From NCBI GenBank assembly GCA_020445945.1, contig JAGRFQ010000014.1, positions 21,567 to 79,281 of the forward strand: a stretch of 57,715 nt of DNA, in the 5' to 3' direction. Shown piece by piece: positions 17,493 through 26,341 of the stretch. The position numbers and the translations under genes were made by a program. Source of the DNA: Rhodocyclaceae bacterium. GTDB lineage: Bacteria > Pseudomonadota > Gammaproteobacteria > Burkholderiales > Rhodocyclaceae. The first letter of the stretch is position 1. Each line of letters begins with the position of its first letter. The notes below the pieces were generated by a model. The model saw only the letters and a program-made list of their open reading frames with translations, was not told the DNA's origin and ran no database searches.

Positions 17493-18902
17493 ATGACCGT
17501 CGCCACCATCACCTTTCATCGCAAGCGCCCGCAACAGATCCATCCGCGCGAGACCGCCGGCCGCTACAACCGCCTGCGCTGGGCCATGGTGTGGCTCAGC
17601 CAGGCGATCTTCTACGGCGCCTGCTGGCTGCGCTGGGACGACCGGCAGGCGGTGCTGTTCGACATTGCCGGGCGCAAGGCCTACCTGTTCGGCCTGGTGC
17701 TGTGGCCGCAGGATGCGCTGCTTTTGGCCTGGACGCTGGTGCTGGCGGCGACGGCGCTGTTCTTCGTCACCGCGCTGGCGGGGCGGGTGTTTTGCGGCTT
17801 TGCCTGTCCGCAGACGGTGTATACCGCCATCTTCCGCTGGATCGAGGCGCGCCTCGAGGGCGACCACCTGGCCCGCACGCGGCTCGATGCGGCGCCTTGG
17901 GGGCTGCCCAAGCTGGCGCGGCGTGGCGGCAAGTGGCTGCTGTGGGCGCTGGTGGCCGGGTGGACCGGCATCACCTTCGCGGGCTACTTCACGCCGCTGC
18001 AACCCTTGCTGGCCGACCTGGCGGCGGGCGCACCGGGGCCGTGGGCCGGTGCGTGGATCGTCGGCTACGCGCTGTTCACCTTCGTGCTGGCGGGTTTCGC
18101 GCGCGAGATGGTGTGCCTGCACATGTGCCCGTATGCGCGCTTCCAGGGGGTGATGTTCGACGCCGACACGCTCACCATCGGCTACGACCGCCCGCGCGGC
18201 GAACCGCGCCGGCCGCGGGGCGCGCGCCAGGCCGGCCCGGCCGGCGACTGTGTGGCCTGCAACCAGTGCGTGCAGGTGTGCCCGACCGGTATCGATATCC
18301 GCGACGGGCTGCAATACCAGTGCATCAACTGCGGCCTGTGCGCCGACGCCTGCGACACGGTGATGACCCATGTTGGCGCGCCCACCGGCTTGATCCGCAT
18401 GATGTCGGCGCAGCCGGAGGGGGATGCCGGCATCGGCTACTGGCGAGAAATCGGCCGGCGCCTGCGCACGCCGCGCGCGCTGGCCTATCTGGCGGTGATG
18501 GCGGCGGTGAGCCTGGCCATGGCCTGGCAACTGGCCACACGGGTGCCGCTGCAACTCGATGTGCTGCGCGATCGCCAGTCGCTGGCGCGCGAGGCGGCCG
18601 ACGGCCGTATCGAGAACAGCTACACCCTGCGCCTGCTGAACATGCGTGAAACCGCGCGGGAGGTGGCCATCGAGGTGCGCGACCTGCCCGGCGGCGTGCT
18701 GATCGGCCCGGCCGTGCAGGCCGTCGAGGCCGGCCGGGTGAGCACGGTGTCGATTACCGTGGCTGCACCCGCCAGCGAGCACCGCCAGCAGCCGCTGCGC
18801 CTGCAGCTGCGGGCGCTGGACGACTCGGGCGACCACGCCGAGGCAGCCAGCGTGTTTTTTCAACGCGCTGAACGCGGCGCCGCGAAATCATGGCCGGATT
18901 GA
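17493..18902 (+). CDS. ccoG: CcoG/RdxA/FixG-family polyferredoxin, cytochrome oxidase accessory protein
   Basis: 469 residues. Membrane helices lie near residues 30-48, 72-95, 155-175, 188-210 and 328-348. Between helices is FCGFACPQTVY, and later CLHMCPYARFQG. Two 4Fe-4S motifs follow: CVACNQCVQVCPTGI and CINCGLCADACDT. The C-terminal third is an IgG-like FixG domain (about 365-465). Family members reduce copper for assembly of cbb3-type oxidase. No cco genes are in the window; placement between norEF and feo suggests a role in microaerobic respiration or in maturing a related haem-copper enzyme. The stop codon overlaps an FNR-like site for feoA. Confidence 0.88.
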   Translation: MTVATITFHRKRPQQIHPRETAGRYNRLRWAMVWLSQAIFYGACWLRWDDRQAVLFDIAGRKAYLFGLVLWPQDALLLAWTLVLAATALFFVTALAGRVFCGFACPQTVYTAIFRWIEARLEGDHLARTRLDAAPWGLPKLARRGGKWLLWALVAGWTGITFAGYFTPLQPLLADLAAGAPGPWAGAWIVGYALFTFVLAGFAREMVCLHMCPYARFQGVMFDADTLTIGYDRPRGEPRRPRGARQAGPAGDCVACNQCVQVCPTGIDIRDGLQYQCINCGLCADACDTVMTHVGAPTGLIRMMSAQPEGDAGIGYWREIGRRLRTPRALAYLAVMAAVSLAMAWQLATRVPLQLDVLRDRQSLAREAADGRIENSYTLRLLNMRETAREVAIEVRDLPGGVLIGPAVQAVEAGRVSTVSITVAAPASEHRQQPLRLQLRALDDSGDHAEAASVFFQRAERGAAKSWPD

Positions 18903-18912
18903 TTCATCTCAA
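18899..18912 (+). promoter_or_regulatory. FNR-type site upstream of feoABC
   Basis: TTGATTCATCTCAA matches TTGAT-N4-ATCAA at 9 of 10 fixed positions and overlaps the end of ccoG. Anaerobic activation of feo by FNR is well known in enterobacteria. Here it precedes a Fur-like site, giving the same architecture. Confidence 0.5.
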
Positions 18913-18924
18913 TCCGGATAAACG

Positions 18925-18945
18925 CAAATAGGAATAATTTTCAAT
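18925..18945 (+). promoter_or_regulatory. Probable Fur box upstream of feoA
   Basis: CAAATAGGAATAATTTTCAAT is an AT-rich island in GC-rich surroundings. It has the GGAATAATTTTCA core typical of degenerate Fur sites, though only about half of the 19-base enteric consensus matches. Its position 60 bases before feoA supports iron repression. Confidence 0.5.
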
Positions 18946-19004
18946 ACGAAGGGTGCGGCGCAACATCCCCCCTCGCACACCGTATTCAAAAAGGGCCATT
19001 TGCG

Positions 19005-19235
19005 ATGATGCTCAAACACCTGCAGGTTGGCGACCGCGCGGCGGTAACCGGCTTCAACACGGCCGGCAAGGCCTACCGGCGCAAGCTGCTGTCGATGGGA
19101 CTGACCCCCGGGGTGGAGATCGCGGTCATGCGCGTCGCGCCGATGGGCGATCCGGTCGAGATCCGCGTACGCGGCTCGGCGCTGTCGCTGCGCAAGGACG
19201 AGGCGGACGCACTGCACGTGGAGAAGCTGGCATGA
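19005..19235 (+). CDS. feoA: FeoA, ferrous iron transport accessory protein
   Basis: 76 residues forming one SH3-like FeoA domain: an N-terminal LKHLQVGDRAAVTGF strand pair, then RRKLLSMGLTPGVEIAVMRV and a closing VRGSALSLRKDEADALHV. FeoA is a small cytoplasmic protein that interacts with FeoB. The gene overlaps feoB by ATGA, so translation is coupled. A second ATG directly after the first (MMLK) leaves the start uncertain by one codon. Confidence 0.95.
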   Translation: MMLKHLQVGDRAAVTGFNTAGKAYRRKLLSMGLTPGVEIAVMRVAPMGDPVEIRVRGSALSLRKDEADALHVEKLA

Positions 19236-21544
19236 GCGCGCACTTCACGGTCGCCCTGGTGGGCAACCCCAACTGCGGCAAGACCACGGTGTTCAACGCG
19301 CTCACCGGTTCGCGCCAGCACGTCGGCAACTGGCCCGGGGTGACCGTCGAGCGCAAGAGCGGCACCTATCGCCACGCCGGCGCGGCGGTGGACGTGGTCG
19401 ATCTGCCGGGCACCTACTCGCTCGACGTGGTCGACGGCGAAATTTCGCTCGACGAGAAGCTGGCGCGCGACTACGTGCACGCCAATGCGGCGACGCTGAT
19501 CGTGAACGTGGTCGACGCGTCGAATCTGGAGCGCAATCTCTACCTCACCATCGAGCTGGCCGAAATGGGGCTGCCGCTGCTGCTGGTGCTCAACATGATG
19601 GACGTGGCCGCCGGCAAGGGCCTGCAGGTCGACCCTGTGGCGCTGTCGCACGCGCTCGGCTGCCCGGTGGTGGCGATGAGCGCGTCGACCGGCAAGGGCA
19701 TCGAGGCGCTGCGCGAGGCGGTTGCGGCGGCGCGGCACGCACTGCCCCGCGCGCAGGCCGGGGTGCGCTACGGCGCCACGCTGGGCGCGGCCATCGACAC
19801 CCTCTCGCCGACGCTGGGCGCGGCCGCCGAACGCGCCGGGGTCAGCGCCCGCTGGCTGGCGGTGCGCGCACTCGAAGGCGACGATCTGGCGCACGCCGCG
19901 GCCGGCCCGCAGGTGTCGGCCGAAGCGGCACGGCTGGCGGCCACGCTCAGCGACGACGTCGACATCCTGGTCGCCGACGCGCGCTACGCGCTGGCCAACC
20001 GCATCGCCGCCGGCGCGGTGCGCACCGACGGCGTGCTCGGTCGCGACACCACCGAACGCATCGACCGCGTGGTGCTGCATCGCGCCCTCGGCCTGCCGGT
20101 GTTCTTCGCGGTGATGTACCTGATGTTCATGTTCACGATCAACATCGGCGGCGCCTTCATCGACTTCTTCGACCAGTTCACTGGCACGCTGCTGGTCGAC
20201 GGTGCCGGCCGCGCGCTGGCCGCGGCGGGGGTGCCGCAATGGCTCACTGTGCTGCTCGCGCAGGGCATCGGCGGCGGGGTGCAGGTGGTCGCCACCTTCA
20301 TCCCCATCATCGGCTGCCTGTACCTGTTCCTGTCCTTCGTCGAAGACTCCGGCTACATGGCGCGCGCGGCCTTCGTGATGGACCGCGCGATGCGCGCCAT
20401 CGGCCTGCCGGGGAAGTCTTTCGTGCCGCTGATCGTCGGCTTCGGCTGCAACGTGCCGGCGGTGATGTCCACGCGCACGCTGGAGCGCCGCCGCGACCGC
20501 CTGCTCACCATCGCGATGGTGCCCTTCATGTCCTGCGGCGCGCGCCTGCCGGTGTATGTGCTGTTCGCCGCAGCCTTCTTCCCGCACGGGGCGCAGAACG
20601 TGGTCTTCGCGCTTTATCTGACCGGCATCGCCGCGGCGGTGATGACCGGGCTGATTCTCAAGCGCACCCTGCTCGGCGGCGAGAGCGCGCCCTACATCAT
20701 GGAGCTGCCGCCGTATCACCTGCCGACCCTGCGCGGCGTGCTGACCCACACCTGGAGCCGGCTCAAGAGTTTTGTCGTCGGCGCGGGGCGCATCATCGTG
20801 CCGATGGTGCTGGTCATCAACGTGCTCAACAGTGTCGGCACCGACGGCAGCTTCAGCAACGAGAACACCGACCGCTCGGTGCTCGCCGCGGTGGGGCGAA
20901 GCATCGCGCCGGCCTTCTCGCCGATGGGGCTGGACGCCGACAACTGGCCGGCCGCGGTGGGCATCGTCACCGGCGTGCTGGCCAAGGAGGCGGTGGTCGG
21001 TACGCTGGATGCGGCTTACTCGGCGCTGGCCGCAACCGACGCCGGCGACGCCGCGCCGGATGCCGAACTGACCGTCCTCGAGGGCCTGCAGGCCGCGTTT
21101 GCCAGCGTTCCGGTCAAGCTCCGCGAGGCGCTCGGCAGCTGGGCCGACCCGCTCGGCCTGTCGGTCGGCGACCTGAGCGACAGCGCCGCCAGCGCCGAGG
21201 CGCAGTCGGTCTCCAGCGGCACCTTCGGGGCCATGGCTGCGCGCTTCGACGGCGCCGCCGGCGCCTTCGCCTTCCTGCTCTTCATTCTGCTCTACATGCC
21301 GTGCTCGGCCACCGTCGCGGCGATTGCGCAGGAGGCCGGCGCGCGCTGGGCGGTGTTCGTGAGCGCGTGGACCAGCGGGCTGGCCTACGGCCTCGCCACG
21401 CTGGCCTACCAGGCCAGCACGCTGGGCCGCCACCCGACCGAATCATTGCTCTGGATGGGGCTGGTCGCCGCGGCGATCGTCACCGTGCTGCTCGCCCTGC
21501 GCTATCAGGGCGCGCGCCTCGCCCCCGTCCCGCAAACCGCCTGA
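19232..21544 (+). CDS. feoB: FeoB, ferrous iron transporter with N-terminal GTPase
   Basis: 770 residues from the ATG overlapping the feoA stop. G-protein motifs: G1 GNPNCGKTT near residue 11, G3 DLPGTYSL, G4 NMMD, and an SAS-type G5. A guanine-dissociation-inhibitor region follows, then a membrane domain of two Gate segments with cysteines in VGFGCNVPAVMSTRTLE and FMSCGARLPVY. A long soluble loop (about 600-680) precedes the final helices (LYMPCSATVAAIAQEAG). It takes up Fe(II) across the inner membrane under low oxygen. Typical bacterial length and intact motifs suggest it is functional. Confidence 0.96.
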   Translation: MSAHFTVALVGNPNCGKTTVFNALTGSRQHVGNWPGVTVERKSGTYRHAGAAVDVVDLPGTYSLDVVDGEISLDEKLARDYVHANAATLIVNVVDASNLERNLYLTIELAEMGLPLLLVLNMMDVAAGKGLQVDPVALSHALGCPVVAMSASTGKGIEALREAVAAARHALPRAQAGVRYGATLGAAIDTLSPTLGAAAERAGVSARWLAVRALEGDDLAHAAAGPQVSAEAARLAATLSDDVDILVADARYALANRIAAGAVRTDGVLGRDTTERIDRVVLHRALGLPVFFAVMYLMFMFTINIGGAFIDFFDQFTGTLLVDGAGRALAAAGVPQWLTVLLAQGIGGGVQVVATFIPIIGCLYLFLSFVEDSGYMARAAFVMDRAMRAIGLPGKSFVPLIVGFGCNVPAVMSTRTLERRRDRLLTIAMVPFMSCGARLPVYVLFAAAFFPHGAQNVVFALYLTGIAAAVMTGLILKRTLLGGESAPYIMELPPYHLPTLRGVLTHTWSRLKSFVVGAGRIIVPMVLVINVLNSVGTDGSFSNENTDRSVLAAVGRSIAPAFSPMGLDADNWPAAVGIVTGVLAKEAVVGTLDAAYSALAATDAGDAAPDAELTVLEGLQAAFASVPVKLREALGSWADPLGLSVGDLSDSAASAEAQSVSSGTFGAMAARFDGAAGAFAFLLFILLYMPCSATVAAIAQEAGARWAVFVSAWTSGLAYGLATLAYQASTLGRHPTESLLWMGLVAAAIVTVLLALRYQGARLAPVPQTA

Positions 21545-21553
21545 GGCCGCCTC

Positions 21554-21835
21554 ATGATCCTGTACCGACTGAGCACCTACCTGCGCACCCACGAGCGCGC
21601 CACCGTGGCCGATCTGGCGCTGGCGCTGGAGAGCACGCCCGAGGCGCTGCGCGCGATGCTCGCGACACTCGAACGCAAGGGCCGCGTGACACGCCTGGCG
21701 CCGCCGCGACCGGCCTGCGGCACCACATGCTGCAAATGCGACGCGGCGGCGGTCGAGACCTATGCCTGGCGCACCCCGGCGCTCACGGCCGCGCCACCGA
21801 CCCCGCACCGCGGATCGCGGCCTCGGCCGGACTGA
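21554..21835 (+). CDS. feoC: FeoC-like winged-helix protein with cysteine cluster
   Basis: 93 residues. Residues 1-50 form a winged helix (LSTYLRTHERATVADLALAL, LRAMLATLERKGRVTRL). Residues 55-62 carry four cysteines, CGTTCCKC, expected to bind an iron-sulfur cluster. FeoC proteins modulate FeoB stability or feo transcription. It starts 9 bases after feoB. The proline-rich C-terminal tail overlaps the 3' end of the convergent ggpPS gene by 53 bases; this shared stretch is poorly conserved-looking in both proteins. Confidence 0.82.
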   Translation: MILYRLSTYLRTHERATVADLALALESTPEALRAMLATLERKGRVTRLAPPRPACGTTCCKCDAAAVETYAWRTPALTAAPPTPHRGSRPRPD

Positions 21836-24104
21836 GCGGCGCGTCCCCGGTCGGCTGGGCCGCGCTCGCGCAGGCCGCCTCGACCGATTCGATGAACTCC
21901 TCGCCCCAGCGCTGCACGTCGTTGTGGCACACGATGCCGAACTGCTCGCGCAGCCGCGCCTGGGTATCGCCGCCGCTGGCTGCCATGTTCAGGGCGAGAT
22001 AGATTTTGGCTTCCATGTCCGCGGGGTCGTGCGGGTTGGTGAGCAGCACGCCGTGCAGCTCGGCCGCGGCGCCGGTGAATTCCGACAGCACCAGCACGCC
22101 GCGCCCCTCGGTCAGGCCCTGGGTGGCGACATACTCCTTGGCGACCAGATTGAGGCCGTCGCGCAAGGGCGTAATCCACATCACGTCGGCCATCGCGTAG
22201 TAGCTCACCACCTCCTCGAAGGGCAGGGGGCGGAAGAAGAACTGCAGGGGCGTCCAGCCCACCGTGGAGAAGCGCCCGTTGATGCGCCCCACCACCTGCT
22301 CGATCTGGGTCTGCAGCTCACGGTAGATGGTCATCTCGCTGGCCGCCGGCACACACACCGTGATCAGCGTGACCTTGCCGTGAAACTCGGGGTTGTTGTC
22401 GAGCAGGCGCTCGAAGGCTTCGAGCTTCTGCAAGGTGCCCTTGGTGTAGTCGAGACGCTCGACCGACAGCACCATGCGCAAGCCGCTGAGCTCCTCGCGC
22501 AGGGCGGCCATGCGCTGCCGGGTGGCCGGATCGGCCAGAATCCCCTCGATCCGCCCGACGTCGATGCCCACCGGATGCGCGCCGAGTCCGATGCGCCGGC
22601 CATGTACCTCGATCGCCGCGGTGTACTCTTCGACCCCCACCGCGCAGCCGTAGGTGCGGTAACGCGGCGCGCTGGCCTTGCGTTCGACCACGCGCAGCGG
22701 CACCACGCCTTGCGCCACGTCGATAAAGTTCTCGACCTGGCGCGGGATGTGAAAACCGACGTAGTCGCACTGCAGCAGGCTGCCGACGATGTCGCGCCGC
22801 CACGGCAGCACGTTGAACACATCGGCCGAGGGGAAGTAGGTGTGGTGGAAGAAGGCGATGCGCAGATCGGGGCGCAGCTCGCGCAGGAAGGTCGGCACCA
22901 TCCACAGGTTGTAGTCGTGAAGCCACACCAGCGCCCCCTCGGCGGCCTCCTCGGCGGTGCGCTCGGCGAACAGGCGATTGACCTTGAGATACACCAGCCA
23001 GTGGTCCTCGGAGAACTGCGCACGCTCCCAGAAGGTGTGCAGCGTGGGCCAGAAGGCCTCCTTCGAGAAGCGCTTGTAGAACACGTCCGCGTCGTGCTTG
23101 GTCAGCGCCACGCGCGCCGCCACCAACCCCGGATAGCGCTTGCGGTCGACCACCGTGTGGGTCTCGAAGCGCTGGCCCTGGCCCGGTTCGTGAATCGACC
23201 ACGCCACCCATGAGCCGCGCTGCCCACCGCCGAAAAAGGACAGCAGCGTGGGCATGATGCCGTTGGGTGAGCGCGGCCGCCGGCGCAGCAGCTGGCCGTT
23301 TTCCCACGCCTCCTCGTAGGGCAGGCGGTGGTACACCATCACCAGATCGGCACGGCCCTGCGCCTCCGGGCCCGGCGCTGCGTCGACCAGGCCGCCATCC
23401 ACCGGGAAGCCGAAATGGCTCAGCGCTTCGAGGATTCCGCCGCACCCGGAATGACGGGCGTGCAGCACCCGCGCCCGGTCGCTGGTTGCCGCCAGCAGGC
23501 CCGGCTCGGACTCGCCGACGCACACCCCGCGAAAGTCCTGCTCGTACATCGCCAGATCGTTGAGCGTGTCGCCGGCGACCAGCACCTCGTCGTGACCGAC
23601 GCCGAGGTAATCGACCAGCTTGACCAGGGTGCTACCCTTGTTGACCCCGCGCGGCAGGATGTCGAGATACATGTCGGCCGAAAACAGCAGGTCGCAATCG
23701 AGCGATTCGGCCGCTTCGACCAGCGCCGGCGACACCGCATCGGCGCTGCAGAAGTAGGAACAGCGACGCTGCTGCGGCACCTCCTGGCGCTCCAGCCCGG
23801 GGATGCCGGCGAGGCGCTCGCCCACCACGTGCTCGCCCGGCCACAGCGCATCGATGCCGCTCTGGATGTCGGCCAGCGGCTGCATCGTGGCGCCGTCGAC
23901 CACGGTGCCGCCCACATCGCAGATGATGTAATCGGGCTGGGGAATGGTCGGGTCGTCGAGCAGCGGCATCACCACCTCCAGCCCGCGGCCGGTCACGAAC
24001 ACCAGCGTGATGCCGGGGTCGGCGCTGATCAGCCGGTACAGGCGGTAACGGTTTTCAATGTCGCCGGCGAGAAAAGTCCCGTCCAGATCGGTCGCAATCA
24101 GCAT
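21783..24104 (-). CDS. ggpPS: Bifunctional glucosylglycerol-phosphate phosphatase/synthase (GgpPS type)
   Basis: 773 residues. Residues 1-250 are a HAD/sucrose-phosphatase-like domain: nucleophile motif DLDGTFLAG (6-14), VTGRG, and GDTLNDLAMYE near 200. Residues about 255-740 are a GT20 glycosyltransferase: WLHDYNLWMVP, FFHHTYFPS, VERLDYTKGT, PLRDGLNLVAKEYVA. The order, phosphatase first and synthase second, matches described fused enzymes that make the compatible solute 2-O-glucosylglycerol from ADP-glucose and glycerol-3-phosphate. Trehalose-phosphate synthase is the main alternative; the fusion order favours GgpPS. It is translationally coupled to the MFS gene upstream (7-base overlap), so salt-induced co-expression is likely. 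Confidence 0.8.
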   Translation of the reverse strand: MLIATDLDGTFLAGDIENRYRLYRLISADPGITLVFVTGRGLEVVMPLLDDPTIPQPDYIICDVGGTVVDGATMQPLADIQSGIDALWPGEHVVGERLAGIPGLERQEVPQQRRCSYFCSADAVSPALVEAAESLDCDLLFSADMYLDILPRGVNKGSTLVKLVDYLGVGHDEVLVAGDTLNDLAMYEQDFRGVCVGESEPGLLAATSDRARVLHARHSGCGGILEALSHFGFPVDGGLVDAAPGPEAQGRADLVMVYHRLPYEEAWENGQLLRRRPRSPNGIMPTLLSFFGGGQRGSWVAWSIHEPGQGQRFETHTVVDRKRYPGLVAARVALTKHDADVFYKRFSKEAFWPTLHTFWERAQFSEDHWLVYLKVNRLFAERTAEEAAEGALVWLHDYNLWMVPTFLRELRPDLRIAFFHHTYFPSADVFNVLPWRRDIVGSLLQCDYVGFHIPRQVENFIDVAQGVVPLRVVERKASAPRYRTYGCAVGVEEYTAAIEVHGRRIGLGAHPVGIDVGRIEGILADPATRQRMAALREELSGLRMVLSVERLDYTKGTLQKLEAFERLLDNNPEFHGKVTLITVCVPAASEMTIYRELQTQIEQVVGRINGRFSTVGWTPLQFFFRPLPFEEVVSYYAMADVMWITPLRDGLNLVAKEYVATQGLTEGRGVLVLSEFTGAAAELHGVLLTNPHDPADMEAKIYLALNMAASGGDTQARLREQFGIVCHNDVQRWGEEFIESVEAACASAAQPTGDAPLSPAEAAIRGAGSVARP

Positions 24105-25402
24105 GGCTGTGTTCCTTCATCAGATTCGGAATGCGAACGCCGCGCGTCCGCCGCTTCGGACTGGCGCTCGTGTTCGGACCAGGGCTGGTCGGCGGCCATC
24201 ATTTCCAGCACCGCCGCCGAGGTACGCACCATCGGCACAAAATGCGCCGGCGCCTCGACAACGCGGTCGACACTACGCCGCACCTGCCACAGCGCAAACA
24301 GCACCAGCGCCACGTGCGCGGCCAGCCACTGCCCCGGCAACGCGGCCGGCCCGGCCGCCTCCATGAGCGCCCCGGCCAGCAGCGGACCACAGGCCGCTGC
24401 CGCACCGTGGACCAGCAGCAAGGCCGTGTTGCCGCCCAGAATATCGGCATGCGGCAGGTGGTCGACCAGATGCGCCACGGCAATCGGGTAGATCGAAAAC
24501 GCGGCCCCGCCAAACACGAAGGCGGCCCCCAGCAGCGGCCAGTAGGCGGCGCCGGCCAGGCCCACCGCGATCGCGGCCAGACCGGCCAGCAATGCGACGG
24601 CAATCAGCGTCCGGCGCCGGTCGCCGCCATCGGAGAAGTGACCGATCGGCCACTGCAGCGCCACACCGCCGAGGATCGTGGCGGTCATGAAATCGGCGAC
24701 CACGCCCGGCTCGACGCCCAGACGCCGGGCGTAGACCGCGCCCATCCCCCAGAACCCGCCCATCGCCACGCCCGACCCGACCGCCGCCGCCAGTGCCGCC
24801 GGCGCAGCCCGCCAGTAGCGGTGCAAGGCCAGCGGCGGCGCGTCGGGCACGTCGGGCGGCGACAGACGCGTCGCCGTCACCGGCAGCGCGGCCAGACACA
24901 CGCACAGCGCAGCCACCACGAACAGCACGAAACCGGCCGGCTGATCCAGCCCCAGCAACTGCTGGCCCAGCGCCAGCGCACCGAGGTTGCACACCATGTA
25001 GGCCGCAAACACCTGGCCCCGCTGCGCCGACGCGGCGTGGCTGTTGAGCCAGCTCTCGACGACGATGTAGATGCCCACCAGCGCCACCCCGGTGAGCGCC
25101 CGCAACACCAGCCATGTCATCGGCGTGATGAGCAGCACATGGCTCAGCACGCAGGCGGTCGCAACCGCGGTGAAAAACGCGAAGGCGCGAATATGCCCCA
25201 TCCGCTGTATCAACCGCGGGCACAGGAAGGTGCCGATCAGGAAGCCGACGAAATAGCTCGAGCCCAACATCCCGAGCTGACTATCGCTGAACCCCTCGAG
25301 CGCGCCGCGCAACGCCAGCAAGGTGTTGAGCAAGCCCACGCCCAGCAGGAGCAGCGCTATACCGCTGAGCAAGGCAGCGATGCGAAGGAGCATTGGAAAC
25401 AT
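24098..25402 (-). CDS. MFS transporter, YcaD-like
   Basis: 434 residues from the ATG at 25402 (25393 is an alternative). Twelve hydrophobic helices are visible, with MFS signature loops after helix 2 (CPRLIQRMGHIRAF) and helix 8 (IGHFSDGGDRRR), and a hydrophilic acidic C-terminal tail of about 45 residues. The pattern fits the YcaD/MFS_1 group, whose substrates are mostly unknown. Its 3' end overlaps ggpPS by 7 bases, so a role in osmolyte or precursor movement is possible but unproven. The upstream open frame is non-coding divergent promoter DNA. Confidence 0.82.
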   Translation of the reverse strand: MFPMLLRIAALLSGIALLLLGVGLLNTLLALRGALEGFSDSQLGMLGSSYFVGFLIGTFLCPRLIQRMGHIRAFAFFTAVATACVLSHVLLITPMTWLVLRALTGVALVGIYIVVESWLNSHAASAQRGQVFAAYMVCNLGALALGQQLLGLDQPAGFVLFVVAALCVCLAALPVTATRLSPPDVPDAPPLALHRYWRAAPAALAAAVGSGVAMGGFWGMGAVYARRLGVEPGVVADFMTATILGGVALQWPIGHFSDGGDRRRTLIAVALLAGLAAIAVGLAGAAYWPLLGAAFVFGGAAFSIYPIAVAHLVDHLPHADILGGNTALLLVHGAAAACGPLLAGALMEAAGPAALPGQWLAAHVALVLFALWQVRRSVDRVVEAPAHFVPMVRTSAAVLEMMAADQPWSEHERQSEAADARRSHSESDEGTQPC

Positions 25403-25733
25403 GAAGGCCCTGGAGGGCTCGCACCACGGCGGCAGCGTCGTGCGCGGGGAATCGGAACGCCCGTCCGGTATCCGCGAATCGGAAAATGACCACGCCGCGC
25501 GCAGCCACACCTGCGGTTCGCGCATGCCAGACAGGCCAGCCCACGATGCCGGCAACGCCAGCGGGAACGAGCACGCGAATTTATTTTGTACAAACATTCT
25601 ACGGCATGTGGTGCACAGCACAACCCGAAGCGCGCGCATCCGTGTGCCGCCGGGCGGCATGCGGCGGGGTCGTCGCACCGCTGTCATACCGCCGGGATAG
25701 ATTGCGCAGCTCATTCACCCTGAGGAGCGCCCC
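25403..25733. other. 331-base divergent intergenic region, MFS/ggpPS and phasin
   Basis: No gene is seen. It separates the minus-strand MFS-ggpPS pair from the plus-strand phasin. The only distinctive part is an AT-rich stretch near 25576-25600 (gaatttattttgtac) that probably holds one or both promoters. I cannot assign -35/-10 boxes or an operator with confidence. Confidence 0.5.
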
Positions 25734-26237
25734 ATGCTTGCCCACCACCAGATCCATCAGCAACACCTCGACACCATCGACCATTTTCACGCCTGCGGCG
25801 AGTTGGCGGTCGAGACCGTCGGCCAATTCACCGCGCTGTCCCTGCGCCACCTGCGCGACACGGCGCAGACCCACGCCGCGCGGGCACTGGCGTTTACCGA
25901 TGGCGACGCGCAGGGTCCGGTCGACCTTGACCATGCGCTGGCCACGTTTGCCGAATCCATGCAACTGATGAGCGAGCGCTACACGCGCTGGGTTGCACTC
26001 GCCGAAGCGCAGCTGCGCCTGACCCAGCGCGCCGCGCACGCGCACCTCGACGAGCTGCAGCGCTGGACCCCGGCCGGCGCCGCGTTGGCAATCGACGCGG
26101 CAGAGCTGATGACCGATGCGGCGGAGTCATCCGCCGAGTTGCTGGCCGAAGGCAGCATGGCCCTGAGCCGCTCGGTCGAAGCGGCCGCCAGCGCGCCACG
26201 CACGCGCCGCCCGGGCAGCCGCAGCAAAGCAGCCTGA
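25734..26237 (+). CDS. Phasin-family protein (polyhydroxyalkanoate granule-associated)
   Basis: 167 residues, almost entirely amphipathic helix, no signal peptide, good RBS (gaggag). The spacing of aromatic and acidic residues (TIDHFHACGELAVETVGQF, FAESMQLMSERYTRWVALAEAQ) and the Ala/Glu-rich middle fit phasins, which coat PHA granules. The C-terminus is a short basic Arg/Ser/Pro tail (PRTRRPGSRSKAA) that could contact DNA or the granule surface. No PHA synthase is nearby. The family is loosely defined, so a different helical cytoplasmic protein remains possible. Confidence 0.65.
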   Translation: MLAHHQIHQQHLDTIDHFHACGELAVETVGQFTALSLRHLRDTAQTHAARALAFTDGDAQGPVDLDHALATFAESMQLMSERYTRWVALAEAQLRLTQRAAHAHLDELQRWTPAGAALAIDAAELMTDAAESSAELLAEGSMALSRSVEAAASAPRTRRPGSRSKAA

Positions 26238-26265
26238 GCCGCCTGCGCCAGCGACGGTCCACAAG

Positions 26266-26303
26266 AAAACCGGCAGGGCCGTGAGGCGCTGCCGGTTTGT
26301 TTG
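26266..26303. terminator. Bidirectional terminator between phasin and amtB
   Basis: The arms AAACCGGCAG (26267-26276) and CTGCCGGTTT (26289-26298) are perfectly complementary with a 12-base loop. T-rich tracts follow on both strands, so it can close both convergent transcripts. Confidence 0.8.
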
Positions 26304-26341
26304 CTGCCTGACGCAACGCGTGCGTCAGTGGGCTCGGGCGA

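Noticed and set aside
19073-21433. A 786-codon frame opposite feoA and feoB
   Set aside because: Antisense shadow of strongly recognised genes, with no start signal or domain.
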